Positions 1 to 11,600 of a DNA stretch of 64,000 nt are shown piece after piece. The notes beneath the pieces were generated by a model that worked only from the letters and a program-made list of their open reading frames with translations, did no database searches and had not been told where the DNA came from. Position 1 is the first letter of the stretch; every line of letters starts with the position of its first letter. The stretch covers positions 1,058,001 to 1,122,000 of the forward strand of contig BSYQ01000007.1 in NCBI GenBank assembly GCA_030272585.1, written 5' to 3'. This DNA is from Bryopsis sp. KO-2023 (lineage: Eukaryota; Chlorophyta; Ulvophyceae; Bryopsidales; Bryopsidaceae). Made by a program: the position numbers and the translations under genes.

Positions 1-305
1 ACCTAGAGCCCCTCCCAGAAAGACACAAAAACACAAAACAAAATATAGAAAAAAAAAACCAAAACCTGTTTCTTCTCACACATTTTTTTAATCTGGCAAA
101 ACCAACACATCAAAGAGAAACCTCCCTCCCTGACAATCCGCTCATGAAAACGTAAGACTGTCGACTTGCCTTCCTTTACTCCTCTCTCTCTCTCTCTTTT
201 CGTTTTTTTTAAACGATTGTTAATCATGATACTTTTCATATTTCCTTTCCCGTTATATAATTTATTCGCTCTTCTTTCTCTCTCTGTATGTGTGTGAATT
301 TCCTT
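1..305. other. 3' flank of the first minus-strand gene
   Basis: No coding sequence is visible. The stretch lies downstream of the stop codon of the minus-strand membrane-protein gene and is probably its 3' untranslated or flanking region. It contains short runs of A, T and a CT microsatellite near 182-200. Confidence 0.4.
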
Positions 306-2129
306 TTACACAACTGCTGCTTCGGCCTGCTGTTCCTCATCGCTGCTGGAGCTGCTGCTGCTGTCATGGAGAGGCTCCTCCTTATCGTCAGCCTTTCTGA
401 AAAATCGGAAGACGCTCACCACGATGGAGAAAGCGCTGATCAAAACCAGAAGAATCAAGCACACCAAAAGTGCCTGCTCCATCATCGCTGCAGGAGAAAA
501 CACACAAAAACCAAAAAATTCAATTCAATTCTGCACGAAAGCAAAAGTCATCCATCAACATAGTTGAGCAGCTTCTGTGGTGATCAACCCTCCAGTACAA
601 ACATCCAGCAACTGCAGTTCTGACTTCAAACCCCAATGAAATCACTTTTTATAACAGCATCTTCATAAGAAATCATCAAGGCCACCGAATCCAAGGCCAA
701 ATGATGGACAAATGATCCACCCCCCCCCCCAAAAAAAAAACAAAAAAAACCCAAAAAACATCTCCACATTTCCACGCTTACCATCTCCATTCTTGTTTTT
801 CTCCGCCTTGATGTATAATCCAGTGAAGGTCCAGATCAGAGTCAAACCATAGAAGATGCTCACATGGAAGCCCTCGATCAAAAGTCCAACAAAAGTCACC
901 AGCGCAGCCAGGATTACAGCAAAGACCTGCATCCAAGTGGAGTGTTCCCCGTCACTCTGGTCCACATCCTTGTTGTAGTGACTGATGATCGCCAACAGCC
1001 CGATGCACGACGCCATGGTCAACCAGGCCAAGTTCATCACGGTGGGGATGTAGAAGAAAATATAGGAAGGCGCCGACACCGATTTCTTCTTGGACTGCTG
1101 CGAGGTCATCTTCATGAGCAGGCCGTAAGCGATAGCAAAGGAAATGAGCCCAGCAACTTGGAGGCCGAGGGAAATGATGAAAGTAGCTCCGACGTTTTGC
1201 ACCCAGAGGATCAACCAGAGAATCTGGCAAGCAAATCCAATCACCCACCATGGTCCTGTGGACAATCAACCAAACCCCATGAAATTTCTAGCTCCTCTGT
1301 GAGTTCCTGTGGCTGGTCAAATTCCAGACTGTGACTGACCATCCGGAAAAGTGCTGTGTAGGAAAAAACGGAAAAGTGCTGTGTAGGAAAAAACGGGGTG
1401 GCTGAAATTGGCATTCCCCAAATTTCATGTTTTGGCAGTACATGTGATGTGGTAGGTTCCTGAACCTATTTTGATCTAGCAGCTGAGGGGTTTTGAGGGG
1501 TTCCTGGAGGGCTTTTAATAAGAGCGTGTAAGAACATAACAGCAGCCGACGGTCGGACTGGACGGCAAGAGGTGCGAACAAAAAAAGTACAGTACGAAAG
1601 GGCCCTTACCAATGGCGTTGACAGTTTTAGTCTTCCATCGGTCCTTCTTTGGGCCTTCGTAACCGGCTGGGAAAAGAGCGTACAAGCAACCGATACCTTC
1701 CAACACACCGATGATCGCAAACGAGTAGAAAGTGTACCTGCAAACATCACAAGCGCGCTCAAACGCAGAATTTCGCAGGGCGCGACAAGCATCGATTGAC
1801 GCTTACACACGCGGAACAGATCTTGACAGTCAATCCACCGCGAAAGATGGTATGTTTGCCCTCAACCACCACAGTGTTTACTGCGTTCCGTTGACGTGAC
1901 AACGACGTCGAGGGGGGTTTTCAGCAGCATCCGTTGTCGAGGTCGATGTCGGAGAGATTGGCGGTGCAGCAGCAGCTTACCCTTGAGGAGTGAGGGGCGA
2001 GTCGTTTTTCTTGGCGACTTTTTCGATGGAACTGCCCATAGACCCAGTGTATGCCAATACGCATATCACCAAAAGGACGAGCCACACGGCAAACATCACG
2101 CCTCGAAGCACGATGTTAGACTTCGCCAT
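306..2129 (-). CDS. TspO/MBR-related multi-pass membrane protein
   Basis: Four exons join in phase: 2129-1981, 1737-1610, 1255-782 and 487-306, giving 310 residues. The start is the ATG of MAKSNIVLRGV, and every junction is GT-AG. The protein is almost all membrane helices: one near residues 10-28, one in the YTFYSFAIIGVLEG segment, two after GPWWVIGFACQILW, one around IPTVMNLAWLTMASCIGL, two more after TWMQVFAVIL, and a last helix before a short Ser/acidic tail. The order of Trp-rich helices (FSIWG-like, LNILWL-like, and PF..YLGWI..AT-like blocks) resembles bacterial and algal TspO/MBR-related proteins, a family that binds tetrapyrroles or sterols in membranes. The family assignment is from memory of motif order, not a search; the C-terminal extra helix with a poly-Ser/Glu tail is not typical. 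It could instead be an unrelated seven- or eight-helix protein. Confidence 0.7.
1344..1393. repeat. 25 bp tandem duplication in an intron
   Basis: Two exact head-to-tail copies of a 25 bp unit beginning CGGAAAAGTGCTGTG lie side by side, inside the intron between exons 2 and 3 of the TspO-like gene. This looks like a recent slippage duplication. Confidence 0.9.
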
Positions 2130-3459
2130 CTTGTCGTTCTGCACACGGAAACACGGACGCCAACACCACGGTATCGAGCAGGGTGGAACAGGGCGACACA
2201 AAAACTGATAACAAGGGTGAGAGAAGGGATCTTTGTTGGCGTGGATCTGTAAACGAGTTTAAATTAGCGTAATCGCATTGCGGTTGACCAGCAACCGACC
2301 GTTGGCGGTTGCTGTGATTCGAAGTGCCCCCCCCCTCCCTCCCCTATCGAATCGTTTGTCGGCTTCGGAGCCATAACGTCGATAAACTTGTGTTGCTCTT
2401 GATATGGTCGACACACTGTCTCCAAGATGATCGTAAGCAGTCACAGGCTCCCCTTGATATTTTTCGATTGCTCATACACACGATCTCGCGCCGCCTGCGC
2501 GATGACGGTAGCCAACGCGCGTTCTCAGACTCCTAATCCAAAAACTACGATGATCGGAGCGACAGTCGACGGAAAAACTCTGCAGGGAGAGAGGGAAAGA
2601 AGCCATTCTCAAGCAAGATTGTTGCAGAAAGAACCCTGCTAACAGAAACACAATATACATGCATGAAGAAGCATTCACAGATTCACACGATAACTAAGAG
2701 ACATAGCGTCGACCCATCCTTCCAGTAAAACAGCCACAAAGTTTCTGCCGAAGGTTTTTGTATCCGCAAAGTTTCTTGTTTCATTTTTGTTTTCTGGTAG
2801 TTTGCATCATAATGTGTTTGGTGGAAAGAAAGAGAACCTGGGAGTTAATGTTAAATCATCCCAATGCAACGTTCAACTGTGTGGAAAGAAGTGTTTTTTT
2901 TTTGACAAAAACCTTCTGAAGATTGAGACACACTTTTTGAGCTGCCACCTCCCCCCAGGCATCGTTGTTGAATCAAGTGGGAAATACTTCACAATATACA
3001 TGATTTGAGTATGGGGGACCTGGTTGAAGCACCAGGAGCGATTTTTCACTCTGAGTGGCAGCCTTCCTTCTTCCTTCGTTCAACTGTGGAGTGTTTTCCA
3101 AATTGATAATAATAATCCTAATATTTATATTGTGTTTTGTTCTCTTTCCAAATAAATTTCTCGATAAACTCGGCTTTTTCCCTTGTTCACCTCAAATTCT
3201 TTCAAAGACAAATGTGCTCGTGCCATCATATGTTCGCAATTCATTTTGCACTTAAACTTTTTCTTCAACATAAAATCTGAATAAAAAAACCCAGTCCAGA
3301 CGAAACATCTTTCGAAATTTTGAATGAAACTGGATCCATTCAATAACCCATCAAAAGAATACCAGAAAGAATACATCGGGCAAAAACCCAGCCCTAAATC
3401 CCAATGAAGTAGTCTTCCAAAAAAATACATGCAAGAAAATCAACTCGCCCCCTCCCCCC
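2130..3459. other. Intergenic, no gene seen
   Basis: This separates the start of the TspO-like gene from the stop of the aldo-keto reductase, both on the minus strand. It should hold the promoter of the former and the 3' flank of the latter. No conserved reading frame, RNA gene or repeat was recognised. Confidence 0.4.
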
Positions 3460-5745
3460 TCAGTCCATGTTCTGAGGATTGGTGAATTTCAAGTGCACCT
3501 CGTCGATTTTGTCCAAGGTTTCTTGCGACAGCTCTGTGGTGAACCCTGAGATGTTCTCCTTCAGTTGCTCCATTTTGGTCGCCCCGATGAGTGTGGATGG
3601 AATGTGCCACCTGGACTTGCAAAACAGGTAAGCCAACTGTGTTGGCGTCACCCCAGCCTCTTCGGCTATTTTGACATACTCTGATATGGCAGCTTCCACT
3701 CGATCACCAAAGAATCGAGGGTACCTATCTCCAAGCAGCGACAGCCTGGCACAACCAAGAAAGTTAAAAACGATAAACCAAAGCAGTCCAATACTTGATT
3801 CTTCGAAAAAAAAAAAATCCTACGATAGATATCACACTTTCAAGACTTTCACAAAATATCAACAATAGTTGTGGTGATGTGTCCATGTCTGTCAGTCGAC
3901 TTTTCAGAGGCTTGCAGGGTGTTCAAAGAAACGATGCAAATTGGAACCACACCAGTGGCATCACAGGATTGCCGATCAGTAAAAACATTACTGGGCTTAA
4001 CAACAAATAGCAGCATTTGAATAATTCCTAGAGTCAAATTCATGCACAGCCAAATTTTGAGAAGGGAAAGGTATGCAGTTTTGATTACCTCAGTTTTGTC
4101 TTAGCCAATCAAAATCGAAAAAAAGCTCTTTATCATGTCTGAACACGTGCCAATAATTCAAACCCCCCCCCCCCCCTTCCCCCTGTACTCCTGTCTGGAG
4201 ATACAATCTTGATAAACTCACCGGCTGCCCTCAGGACGCACACCCCCAACGTACTTGCCCGAGAGGCATCCCCCACCAGAAGCACTCCAAGGCAACAACA
4301 CCATGTCAAAGTGTTTGCTGGAGCAAACCTCGGCCAACTCAGAATCGAAGTTCCTGTCCAAAAGACTGTAACTGTTCTGAATAGAAATTGGGCGAGGAAC
4401 TCCCAGCTTGTCGGCGGCCAAACACATCATGATGGTTCCGTAAGCAGATTCATTGGACAGGCCCCAGTATCGGATTTTGCCTGCCTCGATCAAATCGCCC
4501 ATCGCCTGGAAAAAACAGAACCCCAAGCCATCCCCTCAAAAAACTGAATAAATCGTAACCATCCAGTGTCAAAGCTGTCTTGCCAACCAACCACCTCTGA
4601 ACCACACATGTAACAAAAATATGAGAAAAAAAAATTCTTGATCTTTGACAGCGATTGATGGTTTCGATGGTTTGTGGAAAAACTGTATATAAATATAAAT
4701 AGAGCACCTGCACTTGTTCGTCGAAGGGTGTCGACTCATATTCATTTTCTGGCCTGTAGCGCACTTTTCCAAACGTTGGGCGGTACCTGAGAAATGACAC
4801 ATTAGTTCACTTTTAGAGCAACAATATCCAACAGCAGGATAATGAGTTGCAAAAAATATATATCTAACGCTGTGCATGCCCCTCCACTCACTCAATATAC
4901 ATATGCATATATCGGTTTATCCGCATTGCAAGCACTGGGTGTGTTGAGGAATTCACAAAATCACTTGCCAACCACTCAGTTCATTTTTGGCCACCCCACC
5001 CCACCTGTCAGGCCAGTGAATTTGGAACAAGTCGAGGTAGTCAGTTTGCAGCCGCCTGAGTTCACCCTCACAAGCATTGGTGATGGCCTCCCTGTTGACG
5101 ACGGCAGTCTTCTCTTCGCCAGGGGGGTCAGTCCTGGTTGAAGGAATCCAAGTGACCACCTACATCAAACCCAACCATCCTTCGATGCATGCGACATCCC
5201 CAACAGAAAAAAAAAGCAAAAAATGCTATAAACAATTGATATTCTAAGCAGGAAAACACCCAGGAAAAATTGCTACTATATCTAAAAATAGATATATTGC
5301 GTTATGTACAGAGATGTGTAGTAGAGCAACCCACCTCCGACCGGCCCGCGACTTTCGTTGCGACGATGACCTCGTCCCTCTTCCGGGTTTGCATCCAGTT
5401 TCCGACGTAACTCGAGCAACGACCTTGCGTTTCCCTTTGTGGCATCACGGGATAGCACTCCGAGGTATCCAGGAAATTCACCCCGCAGTCCCATGCGTAG
5501 CTCAACTGCTCGAACGCATCCTCCTCCGTGTTCTGCGAACCGAAGGTCATAGTCCCCATAGACACCTCAGAAACCAACAAGTCTGAGTTTCCGAACTTGT
5601 TGTATGTCATGGCGACGTCCTTGGGGGTTTCGGTGGCAACCGAGCAAACCGTCCTGCGCCGCGAGACATACTTGGGCAGCCCTGACGACAGCGCCCTTTT
5701 CGATATCGTGGGCGGTTGAACGAGCCCGATCGTTTTTACCGTCAT
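3460..5745 (-). CDS. Tas-like NADP-dependent aldo-keto reductase, probably plastid-targeted
   Basis: Five exons join in phase: 5745-5335, 5159-5005, 4786-4708, 4505-4222 and 3745-3460, giving 404 residues. The body follows E. coli Tas closely. Blocks seen in order are [23 protein letters not shown] with the ETQG segment, the YVGNW block, [62 protein letters not shown] and a C-terminal [12 protein letters not shown] block. Catalytic residues of the family are expected: Asp in LDTSE, Tyr in ECYPV, Lys in ATKVAG and His in QIHWP, and all are visible. The first 45 or so residues precede the enzyme fold, are rich in Ser, Arg and Lys and almost free of acids, and include RRRTVCSVA; this looks like a plastid transit peptide with a cleavage-site-like end. 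An in-frame ATG at 5826 would add 27 residues. The substrate is unknown; Tas-family enzymes reduce carbonyls with NADPH. Confidence 0.92.
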
Positions 5746-6675
5746 TGCGAGGGTTGCAGACGTCGAACAATGCTCAGAAAGAATCGGTTTGGGTGGGAGG
5801 GTCGTGGTGTGGGAGGAACAGAACACATTCTATCTATTTGAGAATGACAGTGATGCGTCACGAGGTGGTGAGATTTTGGAGGAGGTCTTCCACGTCTTTT
5901 GCACGTGTTCGCGGAGGTGACGAACGGCGGAAAGAGGGATGTTCGGAACCGTGGGCGTGAAAGGAGGACTGGAAGGGGAGAAGCATGTGAACGGCGATAT
6001 TCCGGTTGTTTTACTACTGTCCTTCTAACAAATATCAAAGTTTGCGGGGTGGATACAGTGCGGGCTGCGCTGGGTTGAATAGCGGTCACACAATTGTGTG
6101 TTTTGTTGCAAGAAAATGCATGTTGTCGACATTGTGTGTTTCTTGCTGCAGGGGATTAGTAGGCTTCCCCACCCGAGGTACTCTCCTGAAATGTAAATGG
6201 GGAGATGCAGCGGCAATGCACTGTGCGCGCGCGCAAAGACAACGACTGCACGTGTTGACGGCGTCGAATTCTTCAGCAAGAAAACCAGAAGACACATCCA
6301 TGAACATCCGCAAACAGGCTTTTTTCCGAAGAAACTGCCGCGATCATAACGTTCACTGTTTGTGAGCTGAGGAGTCTACTCCACGGGTGCAAACCACAGA
6401 TCTCTGTCGTGGAGTGGAGACAGATTTCCAGATTTTGTGTTTTTCGCTTCCTCGCCGTTCTCAAAGAAAAAGTCGAGAGGAAAGGATGCTGTTGAGCCCC
6501 ACTGCCGCTGCAGATTCGCGCGCCCAATCGTTTTCGGCTGCGTGAAAGTGGTCGAATCTTGTCTCGGCCGTTTTGTTAGCGTTGGAGCAATCAACGGCAG
6601 GACGTTTTTCTGACGCTGCCCTGTGCTTAATTGGTTAGGCTGATGTATTGCCGTTAGCCCAGCGACGACTTGCGA
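5746..6675. other. Intergenic upstream of the aldo-keto reductase
   Basis: This probably contains the promoter of the minus-strand reductase gene (an alternative in-frame start lies at 5826). I see no other gene, RNA or repeat in it. Confidence 0.4.
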
Positions 6676-6768
6676 CAGAAATTGAAGGGGGGCTTGTATG
6701 GTGACGGCCTGGAGTTTGGGTTTCGACAGCGAGTTTGTGTTCGCAGAGAAGCCCCCCTTCAATTTCTG
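6676..6768. repeat. Perfect 20 bp inverted repeat (hairpin)
   Basis: CAGAAATTGAAGGGGGGCTT at 6676-6695 is followed at 6749-6768 by its exact reverse complement, with a 53 bp loop. It ends 17 bp before the DNA transposon at 6786 and is not part of the transposon's terminal repeats. It may be the remains of an older element or a structured RNA; no family is recognised. Confidence 0.85.
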
Positions 6769-6785
6769 GCCTAACTGTAAGGATA

Positions 6786-7933
6786 CAGTCGGGTCACGCA
6801 ATACCGCCGGTGTGTGTCAGCTCAAGAAAACCGGCGGTATATCGAGTACGGCGGTATTCACATTATAGGTCGAAAATGACACAAAAGTCTAATCGAATGA
6901 AATCGCTGGCAAGCAAATTCGCAGCCGCAGTCACATCGAAATCATTTGGCGCTGGCAAGCAAATTCGCAGCCGTAGCCATGCCTCCAAAGCGAAAACGTT
7001 TGAACTTACAGCAAGCGATTCTGAAGAAGAGTTTCCAGAAGAAAACGCAAATGACGTTGGAAGATGTAGGGTTCTTTGTTGTGTTCTTTTCAAGAAAGTG
7101 AGCTTACATTTCTGTGGTGTAATGACCAGTTGTAGTGTAGTTCTCGGGATATCTCACAGTACAACTCTCGTGACCAAAAAGTTGCCAATAAGAGAGTATT
7201 TTTTTATCCCAAATTTTTAGGCAACCACTTTCTAAAACGCCTCGAAATTTTAACTGTAGTATGTTAAAAACATTGCACAGCCACCATCAAAGTTTCGTTT
7301 CGATTGCCTGCGTAAATTGTGAGTAATCGACGAATCGTGACTTAATTCAGGCGAAAAATCGTCTGAATCGTCGATTTTTCGCCTGTAATTCGTGTCTGTT
7401 GCCGCCGTGCTGGGTATTTTTGAAGTGCGCTAATTTATTTGAGAGAACCACGACCCCGTGGGCATGTTTTTGAGTGCAATGTAATTGAGGAAGTGGATGA
7501 AAGATGAGGCTAGATTTGTCCAACCAACAGCAAAAGATTGGACAAATCCAGGCCCCTAACAAACACACCCCAAATAACCCAAAAATCACAAAAATTTGAA
7601 GAAGTGTTGGAAAACACTTGAAAAAATTGCTACCAAATTTTCAAATCGAAAGACATCGATTCAAGTCCTCTTTTGATGCAATGACTGGAACAATGATTTT
7701 GCGTGTCCGAAATCAGACGATTTTGGTCACGACAGTTGTACAACTGGTCTAATGGAAGATTTTTGGTGTTTTTAAAGTTGTTTTCCTATGGTTTCACACT
7801 TCTGTCCTAGTTCTACAGTCTCTCAGCCACATCTAGGATCACATTGAAGGTGTGCCAAGATTTTCTCAGTTTCAAACCGGCGTTATATCGAGTACGGCGC
7901 TATTCAAAGCGGCGGTATTGGGTGACCCGACTG
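6786..7933. mobile_element. Non-autonomous TA-target DNA transposon (pogo/Tc1-mariner-like), 1148 bp
   Basis: The left end begins CAGTCGGGTCACGCAATACC and the right end is its inverse with one mismatch over about 23 bp (read inward: CAGTCGGGTCACCCAATACC). Both ends are flanked by TA (6784-6785 and 7934-7935), as expected of a TA target-site duplication. Just inside each end is a second repeat of about 32 bp, in direct orientation, starting AAACCGGCG and containing ATATCGAGTACGGCG (near 6828-6860 and 7875-7907). No full transposase is encoded. A short frame starts at 6979 (MPPKRKRLNLQQ), which has the basic opening seen in some pogo-type transposases, but this is weak. Positions 6905-6927 and 6952-6974 are a direct repeat of about 23 bp. 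CAGT termini plus TA duplication suggest the pogo/Tigger branch of Tc1-mariner; the internal sequence looks decayed, though the TIRs are well preserved. Confidence 0.85.
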
Positions 7934-7935
7934 TA

Positions 7936-8679
7936 TTCTGTTGACCAAGCAAAATTAGGTAGAACGATTTCCCCAACCTCCCATGGCCAATGTACTTCGC
8001 ACAGGCAGTCCACCGTGTTGGCCACATAAGTCCTGACTACCATCTTTGGCTTCGCGACCTACTTGTTCCGAATATCAGTGTGACAAACGCCTTTCCGCTT
8101 CAGATACCACACCATTGGGTTTTTGTCGGGCTCCGCAGCACTGCACGAAGACACTGAGCTTCGAAGCGTTCAGATTTTGGTGCAGGGGAGCTGCGCGGTG
8201 GGCTCACATCGCGACTAAAGACGTCTTTTGACCTCTGACCAACTCAGCGAAGGACAGGTGGGCACCCTGGGCGAGGCGGGTGTGGCTCGCGAAGGACGAG
8301 ATCAAACAGTTTGCTCGGTTGTTCTCGAATAAGTAAAGCACAGTTTGACCACAGCGTTCAATACGAGATTGGATCTCTGTTGGAGACAACATGCGGACCC
8401 CCCCAGTTTCGGCTGCCGTCATAGCAAACCGTATAGCCTTGTTCGTCTTTTCGAACGGAGCTTCACAGTTCGATCCAGCACCCTGTTCCCTCCACAAACG
8501 GTTATCGATATCAGCTTTGTCCTCTTCCGTAAGCCAAGCGCGCGCGACAAGGGGCCCATTAGCAACACGTTTTCTTCTTGAAAAGTATTCAGGCGGCTGG
8601 TGGGTGGTAGCGCTCAGTCCATGCTTGTTTTCCTTGGCTTAATAAGTCGTTTTCTGCCTGGGTGGTTTGGCAGGTCCAA
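7936..8679. other. Intergenic upstream of the long coiled-coil gene
   Basis: This holds the expected promoter of the plus-strand gene beginning at 8680. A 97-codon frame at 8497-8204 on the minus strand has no recognisable domain, lacks context and is not called as a gene. Confidence 0.35.
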
Positions 8680-11600
8680 ATGGGGGACCAACCCGACAAT
8701 GCCGGTCTCAAGGCTTTCAACCTCAAGCTCGTCAGGGAGGTAGCGACGTTGCGCCAACAATTGGAGGCCAAGGGCGCGGTCGCAGAGCCAATCCTGAAGT
8801 ATGGGCCCACAGTCAGCGAAGACGAGCTGTTGGTCCTGAAAAAGCAGGTACGTCGCGTCCAATTCGCCCCCATGCATTTGATGATTTCCTTAGTGCTGTT
8901 CTTGGGGACCCTTGCATTATCCTGACCAGGTGGCTAGGGGCAAATACAGTGATGCTAAAGTGACTATCTGATCTGCTCCTGAATGGATCCATGTCATGTT
9001 GGGAGCCAGCTGAATCCAGTGCTGCACACCTCAACAACCAACCCAATTCCAGGACTCGGGGTGGTCTGAAAAGTCACCATGATGTATCTAAACAAGAAAA
9101 ACAGAGATTTAATATGTAACAGCTACGTCAAAATTGATCCAGCAGCTTCTTCCCATGCATCCAAGGCTTTCGTATCGCTTTCTGATTGCTCCCTGTGTGG
9201 TATTCAGCTTCAAAAAGCCAAAAGACGGCACGGTGACGACGAAAAGAAAATCGCTGATTTGTCAGCAAAGGTTGGGGAGTCGGAGAAGCAAGCCGCCGAC
9301 TTAGCTGCCCAACTCACCGCGGTGCAGAATGACAAAGACGAACTCGGGGTTGACCTGAGCACTTCCCATAAAGAGCTCACCGCCATTAAAAGCGAATTCC
9401 AAGGGGTAGAAAAAGAACTGGCCGCAGCCAGGAAAGAGAGTGAAGCTGTGGACTCCATCAAGGCCGATTCCGAAAGCTGGAAGGCCAAATGGGAAGCACA
9501 GCAGACCCGATTGGAAAAGCTCGAGGCGGAGGCTGAAAAATTCACCTCGGACATGGAAGGGTACATTGCCCGAGAAGAAACGCTTAACAAGGAAATTTTG
9601 CAGTTCAGGGCGGCTGAGAAATCGGCCAACCTGCAATATGAAGAGTTGCAGCAGGAGCTGCTTTTGGTAAGGAAAGAGAACACTCAATTGGAGGATGACC
9701 TCAGGGCATCCAAGAATGAGACTGATGGACTGTTGGTCGTTTCGGGCGACCTCCAAACCTCAGAAAGCATTGTCAGTGAAGAAGTGGATGATCTGAGGAG
9801 CAGTGTAAAACAGGTGAGCTGTTGTTTTTTTTTCCTCTCTCTAAGAAACACTTTGACAAGAAATCCAGTATTCAATCTCGGCAGAAGCAGCGATTACAGT
9901 CTTATTTTTGTTTCGACTTTTGTTCCATAGTTTGATGAGGGGACGATTTTTCACACAGCATTTCTGTGCATGTCTTGCAGTTGAAAGAGGAGGTGGCCCG
10001 TATCGAATCTGAGAAAGATGCTGCTGTAGCAGGTACTTGCTCATTTCCATTCTTTCTTTTTTTTCAAACAATTTACATCGAGGTCAATGGCCCCATGTAG
10101 CTTGCCCACAATGCAAATCATATGTAAAATACTATAATTGAAATTACTTTACACACGGCCAGAAGACTGAGTACAGCCCTTTCGCGGAAATGTGTTACAG
10201 GCTATATCGCTGCCAGAATATGTTCATTGAACAACCATGAACCTTGTACATTTGTCATGTAACTCCAGTGTGTTGAGAATGCAAGCAGGACGTTTGAACT
10301 TATGGCACTCTCTTTCGCTTTCCTACCTTTTTTTTTCATATTTTCCCTGGGACCTCTCCACCCCAATCGGTCAGAAGTTGAGCCTTCGTGTGTTTTCCTT
10401 GAACTCAGATCTAGCAGAATTGAAGAAAGAAATGGATGTGGCTGAAAAGGCCGCCAGCACCACCACAGAAAAGCTGACGAAAGCGAACGAATCCTCGTCT
10501 CGCTCCAAGAAGCAACTTGAGAAAGCTATGCTCAGCATGCGATTCGTTGCAGCGGAACGGGATGCTGCACTTGGAGATGTGGTGGCCCTGAAAAACGAGA
10601 TCGCAACTCAGAAGGAAACCATCGAAGGGCTGAGGGCCGACTCCAAAGAGTGGCTGAAGAAATCGGTGGCCAACCTCAAATCGGTTGTTTCGGAACGAGA
10701 CAATGCAGTCAAAGAAGCGGCCACCCTCAAAACCGAGCTCGAGGGAAAACAGGAGGCTCTCGACAAGGCCGTAGCCAATGCTGATGATGAGCAGCAACTG
10801 AAATCAATTGAAGCCGAGCGAGATGCTGCACTGGAGGAAGTGTCCGGCCTGAAAACAGAGCTTGCAAAACAGGAGGAGGTGATCGAGAAGCTGAATTTGG
10901 AGGTTGAGGCAAAATCGTCTGAATCTGGCTCGAATGAGAAGCTCCAGAGTACTCTGGATGAAATGGTGGCTTTGAAAAGTGAAGTAGCCGCACAGAAGGT
11001 GGAAATCGAGAAACTGATGGCAGAGAGTGATTCCAAAGGAGCCGATGCTGCAAAAGCTGGCAAAGAGTGTGAGGTTGCGCATGGGGTCGTCTCAGCGCTC
11101 AAGGCAGAGCTTTCTGAGCTGAAAGCTAATGCTAATGATGGAGCTGATGTGGTTAAATCGATGCGTGCTGAGAGAGATGCTGCCCTGGAAGAAGCGGCCA
11201 CCCTCAAATCAGAACTTGCGAAACAGAAAGAAGCCATTGCGAAGCTGAACTCAGAGGTCGAAACAAAATCATCTGAGACGGCGAAGGCTGATGAGAAGCT
11301 TGAGAGGGCTCTTCAGGACGTGGCTTCGTTGAGGTCAGAAATTGCTTCACAGAAAGCTACGATTGATGAGCTGAAGGCCGATTGCGATGCCAAAGCAGGT
11401 CAATCAGCCAAGGCCGACAAGGCATCGAAAGTTGCTCGTGGGTTGGTGAGTGCGCTCAAATCCGAAAACGCCGAACACCTCAGCTCGATTCAACAGTTGA
11501 AGTCTGAGCGGGATGCCAAATCCGTAGAGGTTTCGGAGCTGGAAAAAGAGCGTGACTCGGCTGTTCACGAAACAACCAAATTGAAGGCTGAAGTTTCTGC

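Noticed and set aside
1801-1900. An additional coding exon in the first intron of the TspO-like gene
   Set aside because: A short open stretch reads plausibly but does not agree in phase with its neighbours, whereas joining 1981 directly to 1737 does.
8040-8500. Possible worn retrotransposon pol fragment on the minus strand
   Set aside because: Only a faint pattern was seen, with no flanking repeats and no recognisable catalytic block. Too weak to call.
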